The position numbers and the translations under genes are program-made. This document shows, piece by piece, positions 1 through 10,684 of a stretch of DNA of 64,000 nt. Numbering within the stretch: the stretch's first letter is position 1; each line of letters begins with the position of its first letter. The stretch is from Lineus longissimus. Taxonomy: Eukaryota; Nemertea; Pilidiophora; Heteronemertea; Lineidae. The notes under the pieces were generated by a model. The model was not told the DNA's origin. It saw nothing but the letters and a program-made list of their open reading frames with translations, and did no database searches. The stretch lies in assembly GCF_910592395.1 (NCBI RefSeq), contig NC_088320.1:14508501-14572500 (forward strand). Reading direction: 5' to 3'.

Positions 1-833
1 TTCAAGCAAGCCGCCCTAGTGGCCATATTGATAATCGGAACGCGCCCGTTTTCGAAAGGAGCCTCGCTCTAGTCACTCTCAACGTACATACCAAAAATGA
101 ATTTAATCAGACGGTTCTCCTCGAAATTGACGGAAACCGATTTCAAGCACGCCGCCCTGTTAGCATATTGACAATCAGAACGAGCTGGTTTTCAAAAGGA
201 ACCTTCCTCTAGTCATCCCCAACGCACATACCAAAAAAAATCATGATTTTAGCAAGCATAATTCATGAGATATGGTCGAAAGTAGTTTTTCGCATGAAGC
301 GCCCCCTGGGGCCAAGTGTAGGTTGAAAACCGTCGAAACTGCCAAAACGCACAATGGTACCATAAGACCTTCAAACCACCCAGAGATGAAATGCCCAGCA
401 TTTATGGTTACGGATATATACTCTGGAAACCACTGATGGTCAATTTATGCTATTTGACCGCTGTGACCTTGAAAAGTAGGTCAAATCAAAAACCCGGGAA
501 TTATGTGATGTAGTCTCATGAGTACTGTCCTGAGTAAAAATATCATGATTCTAGCTAGCATAATTCATGAGATATAGCCAAAAGTAGTTTTTTGCATGAA
601 GCGCCCTCTGGGGCCAAGTGTAGGTCGAAAACCGTCAAAACTGCCAAAAGGCACAATGGTACCATAAGACCTTCAAACCACCCAGAGATGAAATAGCCAG
701 CATTTAGGGTTACGGATATATGCTCCGGAAACGAGATCAACGGACGGACGGACAGACGGACAGGCGGACAGACAGACGGCGAACGCCTCGACAATACCCC
801 TCTAGCCTTTATGGGCTGAGGGGTAAAAACGAG
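1..833. repeat. Composite interspersed repeat with internal duplication
   Basis: Two diverged copies of a ~200-bp unit are visible at about 236-430 and 538-737; both run through 'aagcataattcatgagata' and 'ggtaccataagaccttcaaa' and end near 'tatatgctccggaaac'. The first 230 bases hold two copies of a shorter unit (about 1-110 and 135-230, 'aagcacgccgccct'). A GGAC/GACA tandem tract (742-780) closes the element, followed by 'gaggggtaaaaa'. No coding content seen. The structure looks like a non-autonomous dispersed repeat of the kind common in marine invertebrates. Confidence 0.6.
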
Positions 834-1996
834 TCGCTTGTAAGCGACATCAGGTTTTCACTTTTTGCCACCCGGGCTGAGTTTTTCAGGATAACGTTAA
901 CTTTAACGGGAGCGTTAAGTCTTAACGTTATTGGTTGAAAGAACTGGCGTCCTTAAGTATACATACGGGAACCGTCAAGGATAACGTGACTTCTGTGCTT
1001 TTGAACAACCAGGCCCTGATGAGGGGCAAGTCGTGAATCAAATGAAACTGAAATTCAGTGTCTAAGGTCACCTGACCTAGGGGGTCATAAGTGTAAAGTT
1101 TCAAGTTCAATGCCCTCTCGGTTAGTGAACTTGAAACCGTTTTTTGAAATATGATACAGACGCCGACGACCAACGACCGACATTGCGGAATCGTACAGAC
1201 TCCCCTCCGACTAGCCAAAAAGAGACTAACATCTCGGTTACCTTCGATGAAATATCCACCCAGACTTGAAATATAATACCGTCTGGATATCCGTCGGACT
1301 CCTGGCTGAAGCCCATTTCACATAGTTTGGAACGGCCAATGGATGCCGAAGCACAGGAAGAAACACGTATCATCAATACAGTATGGATTAAAGAAGAATG
1401 GTTAGCTACATGTAGCTATTGGCTAGATGGACGAGCAATTAGTTCTTATTTTGAATATAGGAGGCTTTTTTTAACTAACTTAGCGCTAATCCATTAACCG
1501 TTGCACTTATCGGATTGCTTCTGCCCAGTGAATTATTTTATTACAACTCCGTACTAGGTATTCCCCGCAAACAAAACGTGTTAATCAGGCTAATTAAAAA
1601 TGAATTTACGTGATCAATTAAGAAAATAGAGAATAAAATGTGCATAGTTTTGCCCTATCACAAAAATCGAAGGAGCTCAGTTTGTTTTAGCAAGCATAAA
1701 TTGAGAGCAGTGTATTTTGTTCATTCAGGTCTTACCAACCCTTGCAAATGGTCAGAGTCAATTGCAAGTGAGCACCATGCGATTAAAAACTCTTATTTAT
1801 GGGCTTATTTCAAGTTGTCCATTCCTCTCTGATCAATACTTTGTATAATGGATCTCTCGCTTTGAGGCTAATTAACGCATCTTGCAATTTGAAAACGGTC
1901 TGTCACGTCCAAGCACCATGCGGAAGTGAACAATGACTGAAGGTTCGTCGCCGATGTAATATGTGCGAGAGAAAAGTATTGCATTTGTACTGATTG
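834..1996. other. Intergenic, nothing recognised
   Basis: No open frame with convincing protein features, no tandem repeat or inverted repeat noticed. The part around 1060-1120 ('aggtcacctgacctagggggtc') resembles the kind of sequence found in the composite repeat at the window start, so part may be old repeat. Confidence 0.3.
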
Positions 1997-2680
1997 CTAA
2001 TATTGGATATGGGTTATGAAAAGGTGGACACCGCACTTCGAAAAAAGTGAAAAGGATCGATATTTCCCTTTATTCTTCCGTTCGAAAAATATTAATCCGT
2101 TGTTGACATGATCCCATGTCCCATAATAGATGTGTTCTATATTTAACCTCCGTTTGTGAATACGTTTGTAGAAACCTTCTTTGTACTGAAATACAAATAC
2201 TGACGTTTTCCTTAAAAAATAAATAAAAATGTTTCCATTCGACCACACTGCCTGATGAGGAGGCCGGACCCGATTTTTTTCTCCCGGGGATGACATTATT
2301 AAATTTGGATGAGTAAATGCAATATCTTGTTCGGAGCGATGGTCAATTTCAAAAAGAATTAGATCGTAATAAGGCTTGCCTCGTTTGGTTGTTCTGGTAA
2401 GATTTTGAGTCCAAACTACGATATGACTCATGTCATCTGACATCACTGGGCTGCATCTTGAACCAGTCATTGTGTAGTTCACAGTAACATGAGATACAAA
2501 CCTTCCACTATAACTGTATAAATCTACGTACAACTTACTGCGATTGGAATGTAAACAGAACACAAGCAGATATGCTTTAAAGCATAATACATCAGTGACC
2601 CGTTTTTGTAGGTTAAAAAGTTGTTTTTGTGTAGGAACTGAGCTTGGGTAATATGCAATAAAAAAAGGTGGAGGATTCAT
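1997..2680 (-). CDS. Hypothetical protein exon, possibly GSAP-like N-terminal domain
   Basis: An open frame of 227 residues with protein-like composition (alternating hydrophobic strands, many aromatics, few low-complexity runs). I do not recognise it firmly. The order of motifs (LYSYSGRF, then RTTKRGKPYYDLILFEID, then YYGTWDHVNNGLIFF) recalls the beta-rich N-terminal part of gamma-secretase-activating protein (VFGLYD, STKEGKR..LTLLVEI, VWAQWDMSEQRLYYI), from memory only. A splice acceptor-like 'cccaag' at about 2645 suggests the exon may start at the S-V-P-T-Q residues, not the first Met. No downstream exon was found to the window start, so it is either a partial gene or an orphan exon. Confidence 0.35.
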   Translation of the reverse strand: MNPPPFFIAYYPSSVPTQKQLFNLQKRVTDVLCFKAYLLVFCLHSNRSKLYVDLYSYSGRFVSHVTVNYTMTGSRCSPVMSDDMSHIVVWTQNLTRTTKRGKPYYDLILFEIDHRSEQDIAFTHPNLIMSSPGEKNRVRPPHQAVWSNGNIFIYFLRKTSVFVFQYKEGFYKRIHKRRLNIEHIYYGTWDHVNNGLIFFERKNKGKYRSFSLFSKCGVHLFITHIQY

Positions 2681-3108
2681 CCTTCGAAAAATGCCACCAC
2701 ATGAATGTAAGAGAAAGAACTGTTGTTCAGGACAGTAAACAATACACAGTTTATGTCTCGGAGTAGTTTTCTTCAGTCGAAACGTTCGTTGTAGCCGAAA
2801 CGTAGCGAATCTCTTCGGACCTAAGATGAGAAGAACGCGAAGTTTGGTAACAAGTGACCTTCATCAGCACTGTCAAAACGTATCAGTTATCCGTATGGAA
2901 AATACTTCAGCTTCGATGACTCAGCTGTGCGCAATTTATGAACAGCACAATAGATAGGTGGCAATGAAAACGCCTCTAATTTCTCCCAAAAAATCTTCAC
3001 AATCGAAAGCATCTTCATGATCAACGATACTATTTCACAGATCAGATGGAAATATGATAGAAGACTCAATTTAGCGGCAAATGCAAATTAAATCGTTCAA
3101 TATCATAC

Positions 3109-3275
3109 GTACTGCCTCCCGTATGGAATACAGTTCTTATACTTATGCGGTACCGCTTGTCGTCCAAAGTACACAAACTGATGACGTCGTATGCAAAATT
3201 GATAGGGATACGGATTCGACGGGCTGAAAGTCTCTAATATCGCATATGGCTCCCCGTTGGACATTTGGGGCAACC
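3109..3275 (-). other. Candidate exon, also present as a repeat copy at 9160-9300
   Basis: On the minus strand 'tttttttcaag' precedes an open stretch of 55 codons (includes QFCIRRHQFVYFGRQ and VPHKYKNCIPYGRQY) ending at a TAC/GTATGA donor. The same sequence, about three-quarters identical by eye, occurs on the plus strand at about 9160-9300 next to an integrase remnant. That duplication argues it is part of a mobile element gene and not a unique host exon. Function unknown. Confidence 0.35.
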
Positions 3276-3693
3276 CTTGAAAAAAACATGGCAACATTTT
3301 GAAAAGAATTCTCGCAACATTCACGTGACCAAACAATACTAAGCGAATTAAGGGAGTCGCGGTCGCCTCTAAAGGGAGGCAGCCTTACAACGGTGTTCGG
3401 AGCCGTCACGCCGAAACCCAGGTTGAATACGAAACTAAGGTTGCAGATAACCTGTCAATACCAAACACGGTAGTTCTTCATTATCCCACAGTGCGCGCAA
3501 TGGATACTGGTTTTATGTTTAGCGACCAGCTGGGCCAGCCTGATTTGGATCGTGGGATATGTATGTTTTAAGCGACAAATACCAATCGTAGATATGCCAC
3601 TATTGCCTGCGAAGAATGCACTGCCCTTGCACACTTGTGCCTCATGCGATGCAATTTTCGATCTGAATGATGATACGATTTGACGCTTCGGAT

Positions 3694-4086
3694 TCAAATA
3701 CGAAAAGGTATAGTCAGTATGTTCACCGAGGACATAATGATAACTTTTTGTTCCTTACCTCTACCTACCCTTTCAATCCAGATGTCAGTTCCTTTTTTGT
3801 TTACTTTTGTACCCGCCGTATCATCATACTGTGATGAATGTATTATGCAAGTGGTTTGTGCTTTGAATTCAACACTAAAACCTACCACATGTTTTCCCGA
3901 TCGTAGAAAAATAGAGCACTGCAGTAGAGATCTCGTCAGAGATACGTCCTTCTCGGTGGGACAACCTTCCCAACGCACTCGCTCAAAGATTCTCAAAGAA
4001 TTGACCATATGGAATAACAATATACAATACATAACTATGTGTATGTAAAATGCTCTGCTGAGCAGTGGAGACACGTGATGAGCCAT
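3694..4086 (-). CDS. Possible first exon of a secreted protein, unrecognised
   Basis: Open frame of 130 residues with an N-terminal hydrophobic stretch (FYIHIVMYCILLFHMVNS) that would act as a signal peptide. It continues with a Cys-containing region (WEGCPTEKD, LLQCSIFL) and reaches an AGAG/GTAAGG donor-like site near 3757. No similarity recognised. It lies upstream, on the same strand, of the candidate exons at 3109-3275 and 1997-2680, but I could not join these with consistent phases, so a single gene is not established. Confidence 0.25.
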   Translation of the reverse strand: MAHHVSPLLSRAFYIHIVMYCILLFHMVNSLRIFERVRWEGCPTEKDVSLTRSLLQCSIFLRSGKHVVGFSVEFKAQTTCIIHSSQYDDTAGTKVNKKGTDIWIERVGRGKEQKVIIMSSVNILTIPFRI

Positions 4087-4884
4087 GGTCTAATGGAAGG
4101 GTTGTCACATGATTTCTCTGATTATTTCAAAATTGCTAAGGTTAAGAAAAGCTCCATATATTTCTTCATTTTTGACTCAGCGAAAAAACCTGAACTTGCG
4201 TTATTAAGTTAAGTATTGGACCAATATTGAAACATCTGATTTCGATATCCTTTAAAGAACAAGGCGCATTATTCCTTCAATATTAAGGTATTACACGTTT
4301 TTTTCCAATTTTGTTTCGCATCGAACATCGTAAAAAACGCGTTGTTCGTTATTTTTAGCGCTCTCAACTTGATCCTGGCCTTGGACTTCAAGAACCATTG
4401 GTATTATTAAGGGCAATATTACCAAGCTGTCGACTGCCCAGTCACCTCCTATTCTATATTATCATTAAATTATCACGCTATTCCGATGTTGACTCCGATT
4501 TGATCCGAGTTAGCTCTTCATGGGTCGATCCTACTAGTAGATGGATGTACCTTATGGCGCTGCCTGGGGTCATTGATCTAAACAGTACTGTGACGTCTTG
4601 CTGTAGATATATATTTTCCTTGTTGTTAAGCAAATCGAGGGGAGCCCAAATCAAACTTCGGTGGCGGATGATATTACTTTCTGTTTTTCGAACACTTGAA
4701 TATACACTGCATACATTCGACTTCTTTTCCTAACGTGGCCTCGAAAGAAAGAGAAATGGGAAAGAACGAGTAATTTGCAAGGGCTTCAGCCTCCCAAAAT
4801 AGTGGTTCAAACACTGCCATCTATGGCAAGCCAAAGCGGAATTTATTCAAGACTGTTGAATTACTGATCACGAAGTTAAATATA
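4087..4884. other. Intergenic, nothing recognised
   Basis: AT-rich, no convincing coding region. An open stretch on the plus strand (4398-4733) lacks recognisable motifs and looks like chance. Confidence 0.3.
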
Positions 4885-5478
4885 TAAGACCAAAATATGT
4901 TCAATCCTGAATGACATATTGTCAACCTTGAATCAAATATTGTAAACCTTGAATCAAATATGTCCAACCATTGAACATTTTCAAAACATGAACACAAAAA
5001 GTTGTAAAATCTCATATATAAAAATTTAATGCATTCTTGAATTCTTCGAAATTACTGGCATGAGCCAGTAAATTTAGCTTCTCCTTGTCCATTATAAGGA
5101 TTCTTCTTCTGTCACTGTCAGTCGTGTCTGTTTAGTTTTGTAAAACTCGTTAAACCCCGTGCGAAGAATTCGAGCTCCGCAACACATCAGAAGTACCATG
5201 GGTCTACGTCATCAATTTCGTGGTCACGTGCGTCTTGGATATGGTCACGTGAGTCTTGAATATATTTCATTCAAGGTTGACAATATTTGATTCAAGGTTG
5301 AACAAAAGTATTCAAGAATGCAATAAATTTTCATAAATGAGATTTTACAACTTTTTGTATTCATGTTTTGAGAATGTTCAAGGGTTGGACATATTTGATT
5401 CAAGGTTAACAATATTTGATTCAAGGTTGACAATATTTGATTCAGGGTTGAACATATTTTGGTCTTGAACATACCGGA
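4885..5478. mobile_element. Foldback inverted-repeat element
   Basis: The left arm (about 4887-5045, 'agaccaaaatatgttcaatc...' with repeats of 'cttgaatcaaatat') is the reverse complement of the right arm (about 5303-5478, repeats of 'atatttgattcaaggtt', ending 'gaacatattttggtcttgaac'). Each arm is itself built of short tandem copies of a ~22-bp unit. The ~260-bp centre is unique. No coding capacity. A non-autonomous foldback or MITE is the simplest reading. Confidence 0.75.
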
Positions 5479-5670
5479 AAATCCCACTTACCTCGGCCTC
5501 AACCCGTTCGAAATTTTCTAAGTTCTATAGACCGGTGCAAGGGTCATAGTTATTTTAATAGAATAGCCATTGTAAATAGTCTTACATAAATGGGTCTTTC
5601 TCCAACACAGGGTATTCTTTCTACGGCGTTTCCAATTAACGATCATTACGACATCGCATCGAGAGGCCTA

Positions 5671-6416
5671 ATGCCCGCCGTTCACGATCAAATTTAATTT
5701 GACCAAAAAAATATGACCAAAAAGTTTGATCGTGAACGACGGGAAATTGGATGAAATATGTTCCTAGGATAAAAATTGTTGTGGATAGAACCGGTCCTAT
5801 TTATTTAGTACGATTCGGAAATATTGGATCGTGAGCGGCGGGATTGGATTTTTTCTGTACGATTAACCGTTTGAGTCAAAGTAGCCATTTCAATATTATC
5901 GGGCCATCAATCAATGAACACATCAATAAGTTGTTTTTTTTTTCAGGTGTGACGCGCATTGGCGTTTTTAGTAACAATTAAAGCATGGTCTTTCACTATC
6001 CGAGCTGTCCAAATAGGTAGGCCTATTCATATACTGTACCGATCCTTTGTGAGCCGGGACAGCGACAAAGACAGTTAATAGTTATAATAATGAGTATTAT
6101 GCGCCAAGAAATAATTCAGGTACACTTTATACAAGCAACTCGCACAATACCTGCACACTCGGTCGAAACGCAGGCTTGTACCAAGATGGTTTGGACACAA
6201 AATGCTGTTGATCGAAGAGTATAGGGCTCGCAACAATTGCAGTTATGGCTGCACATGCAGCAGCTGCCGCAATCAGTCTTGACTGCACGGGAGCCATATT
6301 GGAAAAGATTTGATGAAATAAATCCATCGTGCACGACGGGCGGCTGAACTAGAAAATTTGACACAAAAGTTTGACCAACAGATTTGACCAAAAAATTTGA
6401 TCGTGAACGGCGGGCA
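5671..6416. mobile_element. Inverted-repeat element with perfect 25-bp termini and internal copies
   Basis: The first 25 bases (begin ATGCCCGCCGTTCACGATC) are the exact reverse complement of the last 25 (end GATCGTGAACGGCGGGCAT). Additional degenerate copies of the terminal motif lie inside at 5726-5746, 5829-5846 and 6328-6345, with satellite 'ttgaccaaa' words beside them. No transposase inside. Flanking duplication is not obvious. Reads as a nested or multiply-terminated MITE. Confidence 0.7.
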
Positions 6417-6545
6417 TTGTCGCATTCATGGCATTGCCTGAGTTTCCGAAAGTTGCGTTCAACAGTTTGAAGACTAAAATTCCAAATGCAAGGCGAAATT
6501 CTATTTTTCTTTTTATTCGTCACCTGGCACTGCACATGTACGTGC

Positions 6546-6750
6546 ATGGCGATGAATGTGGATCCTGCGCCTCCAAGGCGCCGACTCCATGCCTATTCGT
6601 TGGAGCAAAAGAACCGGTATATGGACGAGTACTGGCTGGCTCATCTTGAAGGACACAACCAAGGGCGTACTCCCGCTGACTTTGCCAGGTTTCGTAACAT
6701 TCGAGTTAATACATTCCGCCACTGGATTCGTAACGAGGATGACATCACGG
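6546..6750 (+). pseudogene. Pogo-type transposase, exon 1 (N-terminal helix-turn-helix)
   Basis: Encodes a basic helix-turn-helix segment (RRRLHAYSLEQKNRYMDEYW ... FRNIRVNTFRHWIRNEDDI) typical of the psq/CENP-B-type N-terminus of pogo-family transposases. The start used is the Met before N-V-D-P-A-P-P. A weak donor (ACGG/GTGCGC) at 6750 would end in phase 1, matching the next exon. The element is later inactivated (see the other exons). Confidence 0.5.
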
Positions 6751-7242
6751 GTGCGCATGAAGAATGTTAACGGCGAAGACGGATGAGACGGTACCGTCAA
6801 TTGGGGGAACGGTGAGCGTCGAACGCCTTTTTTATTGAATCTAACGCTCTAGACTTACAGGGATGTCACTGTCCACTGCATGTAGACCTACCGAGTTTGG
6901 CATCAACTCAGTTTGCAGTGGAACCATACTTTGGAGCCGAAGCTCTGGGTTTGAACTGTATGCGCTCGTAATAGACCACTTTCGAAAGTCAGCCGACAGT
7001 TAATTCAATGAAATGGTCCCAAGTTATTGTTTACCTTCCATGTATTGTACTCGCCTGGGCCTCGGCCTAATTTTGCAGGTGGATGCGTACACAGTATACA
7101 GCATGGATTGAACTCTGAATTTTGTTGGGGTTTTTTTTGGGGGGGGGGGGAGGTCGGGTTAGGTGAATGTGAACTGCTTGATAAAATGTGTTGCCCTACA
7201 GCATTCATGTATGGTGGTACAGAAGCTTTTATCATTTTATAG

Positions 7243-7465
7243 GTATTTGGCCAGAAATGGAAGATTCCACAGTTGGATGGTATCGTGGAAGGAGAGACTT
7301 TGGGTTGCCAGTCTCTGTACAAGACTTAAAAGGCCAAGCCGGTAGGGATTTCCGACGATGGGTGGACAATATCCCCGGAGATGAGTGGGCGCAATTGGAA
7401 ATGTCTCGACCTCGGTGTTTGGATTTCAGAACCTCTCCGCACTGGCTTGAACGTTTTATGAGAAG
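7243..7465 (+). pseudogene. Pogo-type transposase, exon 2 (CENP-B HTH region)
   Basis: Follows a TTTTATAG acceptor in phase 1. Encodes WYRGRRDFGLPVSVQDLKG and then SPHWLERFMRR, the second DNA-binding helix region of CENP-B/pogo transposases. Ends at AGAAG/GTGAGG with phase 2, which joins exactly to the next exon to give the expected continuous family motif (FMRRHRISYRR). The intact splice signals show that this family's transposase gene has genuine introns. Confidence 0.65.
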
Positions 7466-7751
7466 GTGAGGGGAAATGTCAAGAAAATGAACATCAAGTA
7501 CACCACTGACTGAAATGTGAATAAACAGTGCAATGTTACATTTTACTTCTACGCATGGGTGTAATTGAAAACAAAAACCTCACTGATTCATCATTATTCT
7601 ACCGCGTAGCCATACGTTAACCATTAGTATGACTAGTGATGGACAAATCGATAATCAATGGTATTCATTATGCGGCTTCTTCTAGAGCACCTAAAACTAC
7701 TCCCACATCGCATTTCCTTTTTTCTTTGAAACTGATCATTTCATATTTCAG

Positions 7752-8076
7752 ACATCGTATCAGCTATAGAAGATGTACAAGGGATTCTAAGGAAATTCCT
7801 GAAAACGCTGCTCAGCTGGTAGCCGACTTTCGGGATGTTATTCAACGAAGAGTGGAAGAGAGGAACTATTCTAAACGACGTCTTTTTAACATGAACCAGA
7901 CATTTGTGCGATATGATTTCCCCCCTAATCAAAGAAACACGAAGGAAGGATGCACAGTCACCCTTTTAATTGCGGCTGATGGGAGCAAAGGCCTAACTGA
8001 AGTGAACCTACCTCGACTGGTTGAACATGGGGCAGTCGTAGCTGAACTTGGGGAACATACACCGGGGAATGTACGG
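7752..8076 (+). pseudogene. Pogo-type transposase, exon 3 (start of DDE domain)
   Basis: Acceptor 'catatttcag' at 7751, donor CGG/GTGAGT at 8077. Encodes the linker and first half of the DDE_1 catalytic core: LFNMNQTFVRYDFP then GCTVTLLIAADGSK. In the families I know the motif is N-M-D-Q-T, with D the first catalytic acidic residue; here codon 7894-7896 (AAC) gives Asn. If the assembly is right, the enzyme is catalytically dead. Confidence 0.7.
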
Positions 8077-8296
8077 GTGAGTGTGGCTTGGACTACCATG
8101 TCAAAATGACGAATGCTTTGTGATTAATATCGTATTCCTTACATGATGTCCAACGAATATCGTGTAAACAATAGCTGACGCATTATTGTTCACAATTGTA
8201 ACGACCTATACCCGCACTGAGCACAAAAACTTGTTTTACTTTCTCCCATTCTTCATCGCAAGCGTTGGGTTATAAAAAGTTTCAATTTCATTCCAG

Positions 8297-8577
8297 GTAT
8301 CTTCAAGTCCAAATGGATGGGCACGAATTGATTCATTGATTCATTGATTCAATGGACAGAAACTGTACTGGCTGAATTTGTTAATGATGAAGAAGAATTC
8401 CTCCTTATTGTGGATAGATACCCGGCCCACCTAAATGAACGCTTCCAGGAGGCTGTTGGGGACCTTGGTGGACGTATGGACTATGTGCCAGGGGGTTGTA
8501 CATCGCTCGTGCAACCCCTTGACCTGACAATCATGTATGCATTCAAATGCAGGTTAAGGGCAATATGGAAAGCCTGA
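8297..8577 (+). pseudogene. Pogo-type transposase, exon 4 (rest of DDE domain), frameshifted
   Basis: Acceptor 'catttccag' ends at 8296, phase 0, matching exon 3. The exon starts V-S-S-S-P-N-G-W as expected. Three tandem copies of the 8-mer attgattc (8329-8352) then throw the frame; with two copies the frame would continue into the rest of the domain. Downstream the second and third catalytic acidic residues are present (LLIVDRYPAH; VQPLDLTI) with the PGGCTSLVQPLD signature. It ends at a TGA after R-A-I-W-K-A. Confidence 0.7.
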
Positions 8578-8659
8578 AAAGTGGGCAATACAGAAGAGGA
8601 TGGGACCTGCCCACCAATTTCCCGTCGAGAGGTCCTTTCAGTCAATAATATGTGTGATA

Positions 8660-9100
8660 CCAGTAGATGCACGAAAGATGGAAAACGAAAGAACGGTATG
8701 GTACAATCGTTATGGACTTCACCTCAAAGAAACTTTCGGTGATCCAAAAGTACAAAGTAGGTGACGGTGTAAGATTCAAAGCACAAGTCTATTTTCGATA
8801 AAGGTTACAGTCATGTACCTTCGAAACTTCACTGAGGAAGTCTTTATAATCAAACAGATCATATATTCACTCATCCTATCGTGTACAAGCTTGAAGATTA
8901 CCACAAAGAGGAAATTCAAGGATACTTCTACGAGCAGGAATTGAGTTATGTTCCTCATCCTGACCAACTAGAGTACCCGATCGAGAAGATCTTAAGGTAC
9001 ATGACCAGTAAAGGCAAGAATTAAGGATTAGGGAAGTGGAAGAGTTACAGTGACAAATTCGATGAATGGTTGCCAGTTTCTGAGATAAAAACTCTCTAAA
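8660..9100 (+). pseudogene. Chromodomain-integrase remnant (Polinton/F54H12.3-like element)
   Basis: In three plus-strand frames, fragments read WYNRYGLHLKETFGDP, VGDGVRFKAQ, NFTEEVFIIKQI, VYKLEDYHKEEIQGYFYEQE and GKWKSYSDKFDEWLPVSEIK. This order (integrase C-terminal beta domain, then a chromodomain ending 'KWK.Y..KF..W.P') is that of chromo-integrases of Polinton-like and related large DNA transposons. Several stops and frameshifts separate the pieces, and the catalytic rve core is not visible upstream, so this is a dead fragment. Confidence 0.5.
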
Positions 9101-9154
9101 AATTACCTTGTGCCGAGCAAAGTCATTGCCACCGGTAAGTCGCCATAATATGAT

Positions 9155-9300
9155 GGGTTGCAGCATCCCCAAAGTCCCGCGGGGAACCATATGCAATAAG
9201 AGACTTTCAGCAGCGTCGAATCTCCTACTCGCATAACGTATCCCTATCAATTTTGCGTTGTGTTGCATGGACGCCAAGTAGCAGGTACCGCATAAGAAAA
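9155..9300. repeat. Repeat copy shared (inverted) with 3109-3275
   Basis: The plus-strand run from 'cccgcggggaaccatatgca' to 'aggtaccgcataag' aligns with the reverse complement of 3275-3135 ('ccaacggggagccatatgcg' to 'gcggtaccgcataag'), including the shared 'cgtatccctatcaattttgc'. Its position just after a chromo-integrase remnant suggests it is the next gene of that element. Confidence 0.5.
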
Positions 9301-9369
9301 AGGAATGAAAAGGTCGTGCAGAATAGAGAAAATAAGATAAAATGTGCGTGCAAGTGTCAAATTTTTCAT

Positions 9370-9850
9370 ACTTGGTCAACCATTTTGACTACTAGGCCAG
9401 AGCCCTCTATTAAAACCTGTGTACATTACGTGCACATTGTTGTGCATAAGTTTTGGTAAAAAAAGTACACCTTGGACCAATCAATCTGCACAAAATTTTA
9501 TATGTGTCAAGAAGAACCATTTGCCAATAGCATAATAAAGTTTAAAAACATTCCAATACCGATTGCCTGAGAAAAAAAGATTTCCGTACACCATATCCAT
9601 CGAAACGTCACTGGCGCATTGATATGGCCCTGTCAAAATACAAGTTCTAAACTGACCAGTGAGACCACATTTTCTTAGATATATTATCAAAAAGCATATT
9701 TCTGTGATGGCCTGACTCTGTAGATTAAGAATCAACCACAGATTGAGAATTAATTCCACTTTGGTCCATCCCAGCCATGTATTTACCACAACTTGACATT
9801 TTGATAAGCTCTATGTGACTTCCGGTCGTGGATGAATACATGTCTCTGCC
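9370..9850 (-). repeat. Dispersed repeat family A, copy 1
   Basis: Reverse-oriented copy of a ~470-bp family whose other copies are at 24650-25600 (split), 27421-27880, about 31000-31260 (diverged) and 53513-53985. Shared landmarks in forward sense: 'gacatgtattcatccacgac', 'caagttgtggtaaatacatg', 'ggccatatcaatgcgccagt', 'ggcaatcggtattggaatgt', 'atgcacaacaatgtacac'. No long open frame is conserved between copies, so a non-autonomous element is likely. Confidence 0.75.
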
Positions 9851-10330
9851 CTGATGGATATATGCATTTTGTTTACACTTTACATACAGTGTATACGTAA
9901 CCATTACACTCACTACGTTTTGTGAGTTAATATGTAAAGAGCAAGCTCTAGTGAACTCACACAACTGTATGTCCTAGCAGACGATTTTTAGATACATGAT
10001 GTCCCACACCCGCACTTCAGAGGCGCCGGTGTGAATAAATCTACTTGTGTGAATGGTCAATGGCTCATGACATATGGATATATGCATTTTGTAGGTTGAC
10101 GTAGGGCGATTTTGCGGTCAAAGTGGGCGGTTTTGGGCCTATGTCATGATGTCAATTCATGTAAAATACAATGTTTAAGTGACGGTAATTTGTTACTTGA
10201 CCTGAACCAAGATGGCTACGCCCATCGCTGAGTAATACACATGGTTGAGGAGTCTGGATATTGTGCGCCTGTATTTGCGCTAATTATTGTCAATCTTGTA
10301 TGTTTATTGGCTTATTTGAGAGTCAAATAG
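9851..10330. repeat. Dispersed repeat family B fragments
   Basis: Contains 'tacgtaaccattacactcac', 'aatatgtaaagagcaagctc' and 'cacacccgcacttcag', which recur at 29390-29470, 30060-30110, 30430-30530, 30710-30812, 31255-31330 and 32250-32355. The rest of the stretch is AT-rich and unremarkable. Confidence 0.55.
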
Positions 10331-10365
10331 TCATTTATTGTATTCTAGGTTGAAATGGTACTCAC

Positions 10366-10439
10366 CTACTCTCCTAAATAAAAGCATTTGCACATCTCGA
10401 CGCCAAGTAACTTAACAATATCAGTATGTACAGCTTCAC
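10366..10439 (-). CDS. Tandem exon copy 3 (most downstream), terminal stop
   Basis: 74-nt exon-like unit on the minus strand with acceptor 'tgttttcag' and open frame E-A-V-H-T-D-I-V-K-L-L-G-V-E-M-C-K-C-F-Y-L-G-E followed by TAG at 10366-10368, immediately before GTGAGT. It starts with two bases of a split codon, exactly the phase left by the exon ending at 10888. It may be the true last exon of the SGNH-like gene. Confidence 0.5.
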
Positions 10440-10525
10440 CTGAAAACATAAAAGTAAGTCTTGTAATAATAGATCAGTGTTGTTGGTTTGAGAATTTTTT
10501 GTTTCTAGTTGAAATATGTACTCAC

Positions 10526-10599
10526 CACCTCTCCTAAATAAAAGCATTTGCACATCTCGACGCCCAGTAACTTCACAATATCAGTATGTACAGTTTCAC
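10526..10599 (-). CDS. Tandem exon copy 2, fully open
   Basis: Same 74-nt unit, 160 bp upstream (in gene sense). Acceptor 'tgttttcag', donor GTG/GTGAGT. The frame E-T-V-H-T-D-I-V-K-L-L-G-V-E-M-C-K-C-F-Y-L-G-E-V is open to the donor and ends in phase 0, where copy 3 has its TAG. All three copies keep their surrounding intron sequence, so the duplication unit is about 160 bp. Confidence 0.5.
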
Positions 10600-10684
10600 C
10601 TGAAAACATAAAGGTAAGTCTTGTAATAATATTCAGTGTTTTTGGTTTGAGAATTTTTTGTTTCTAGTTCAAATATGTACTCAC

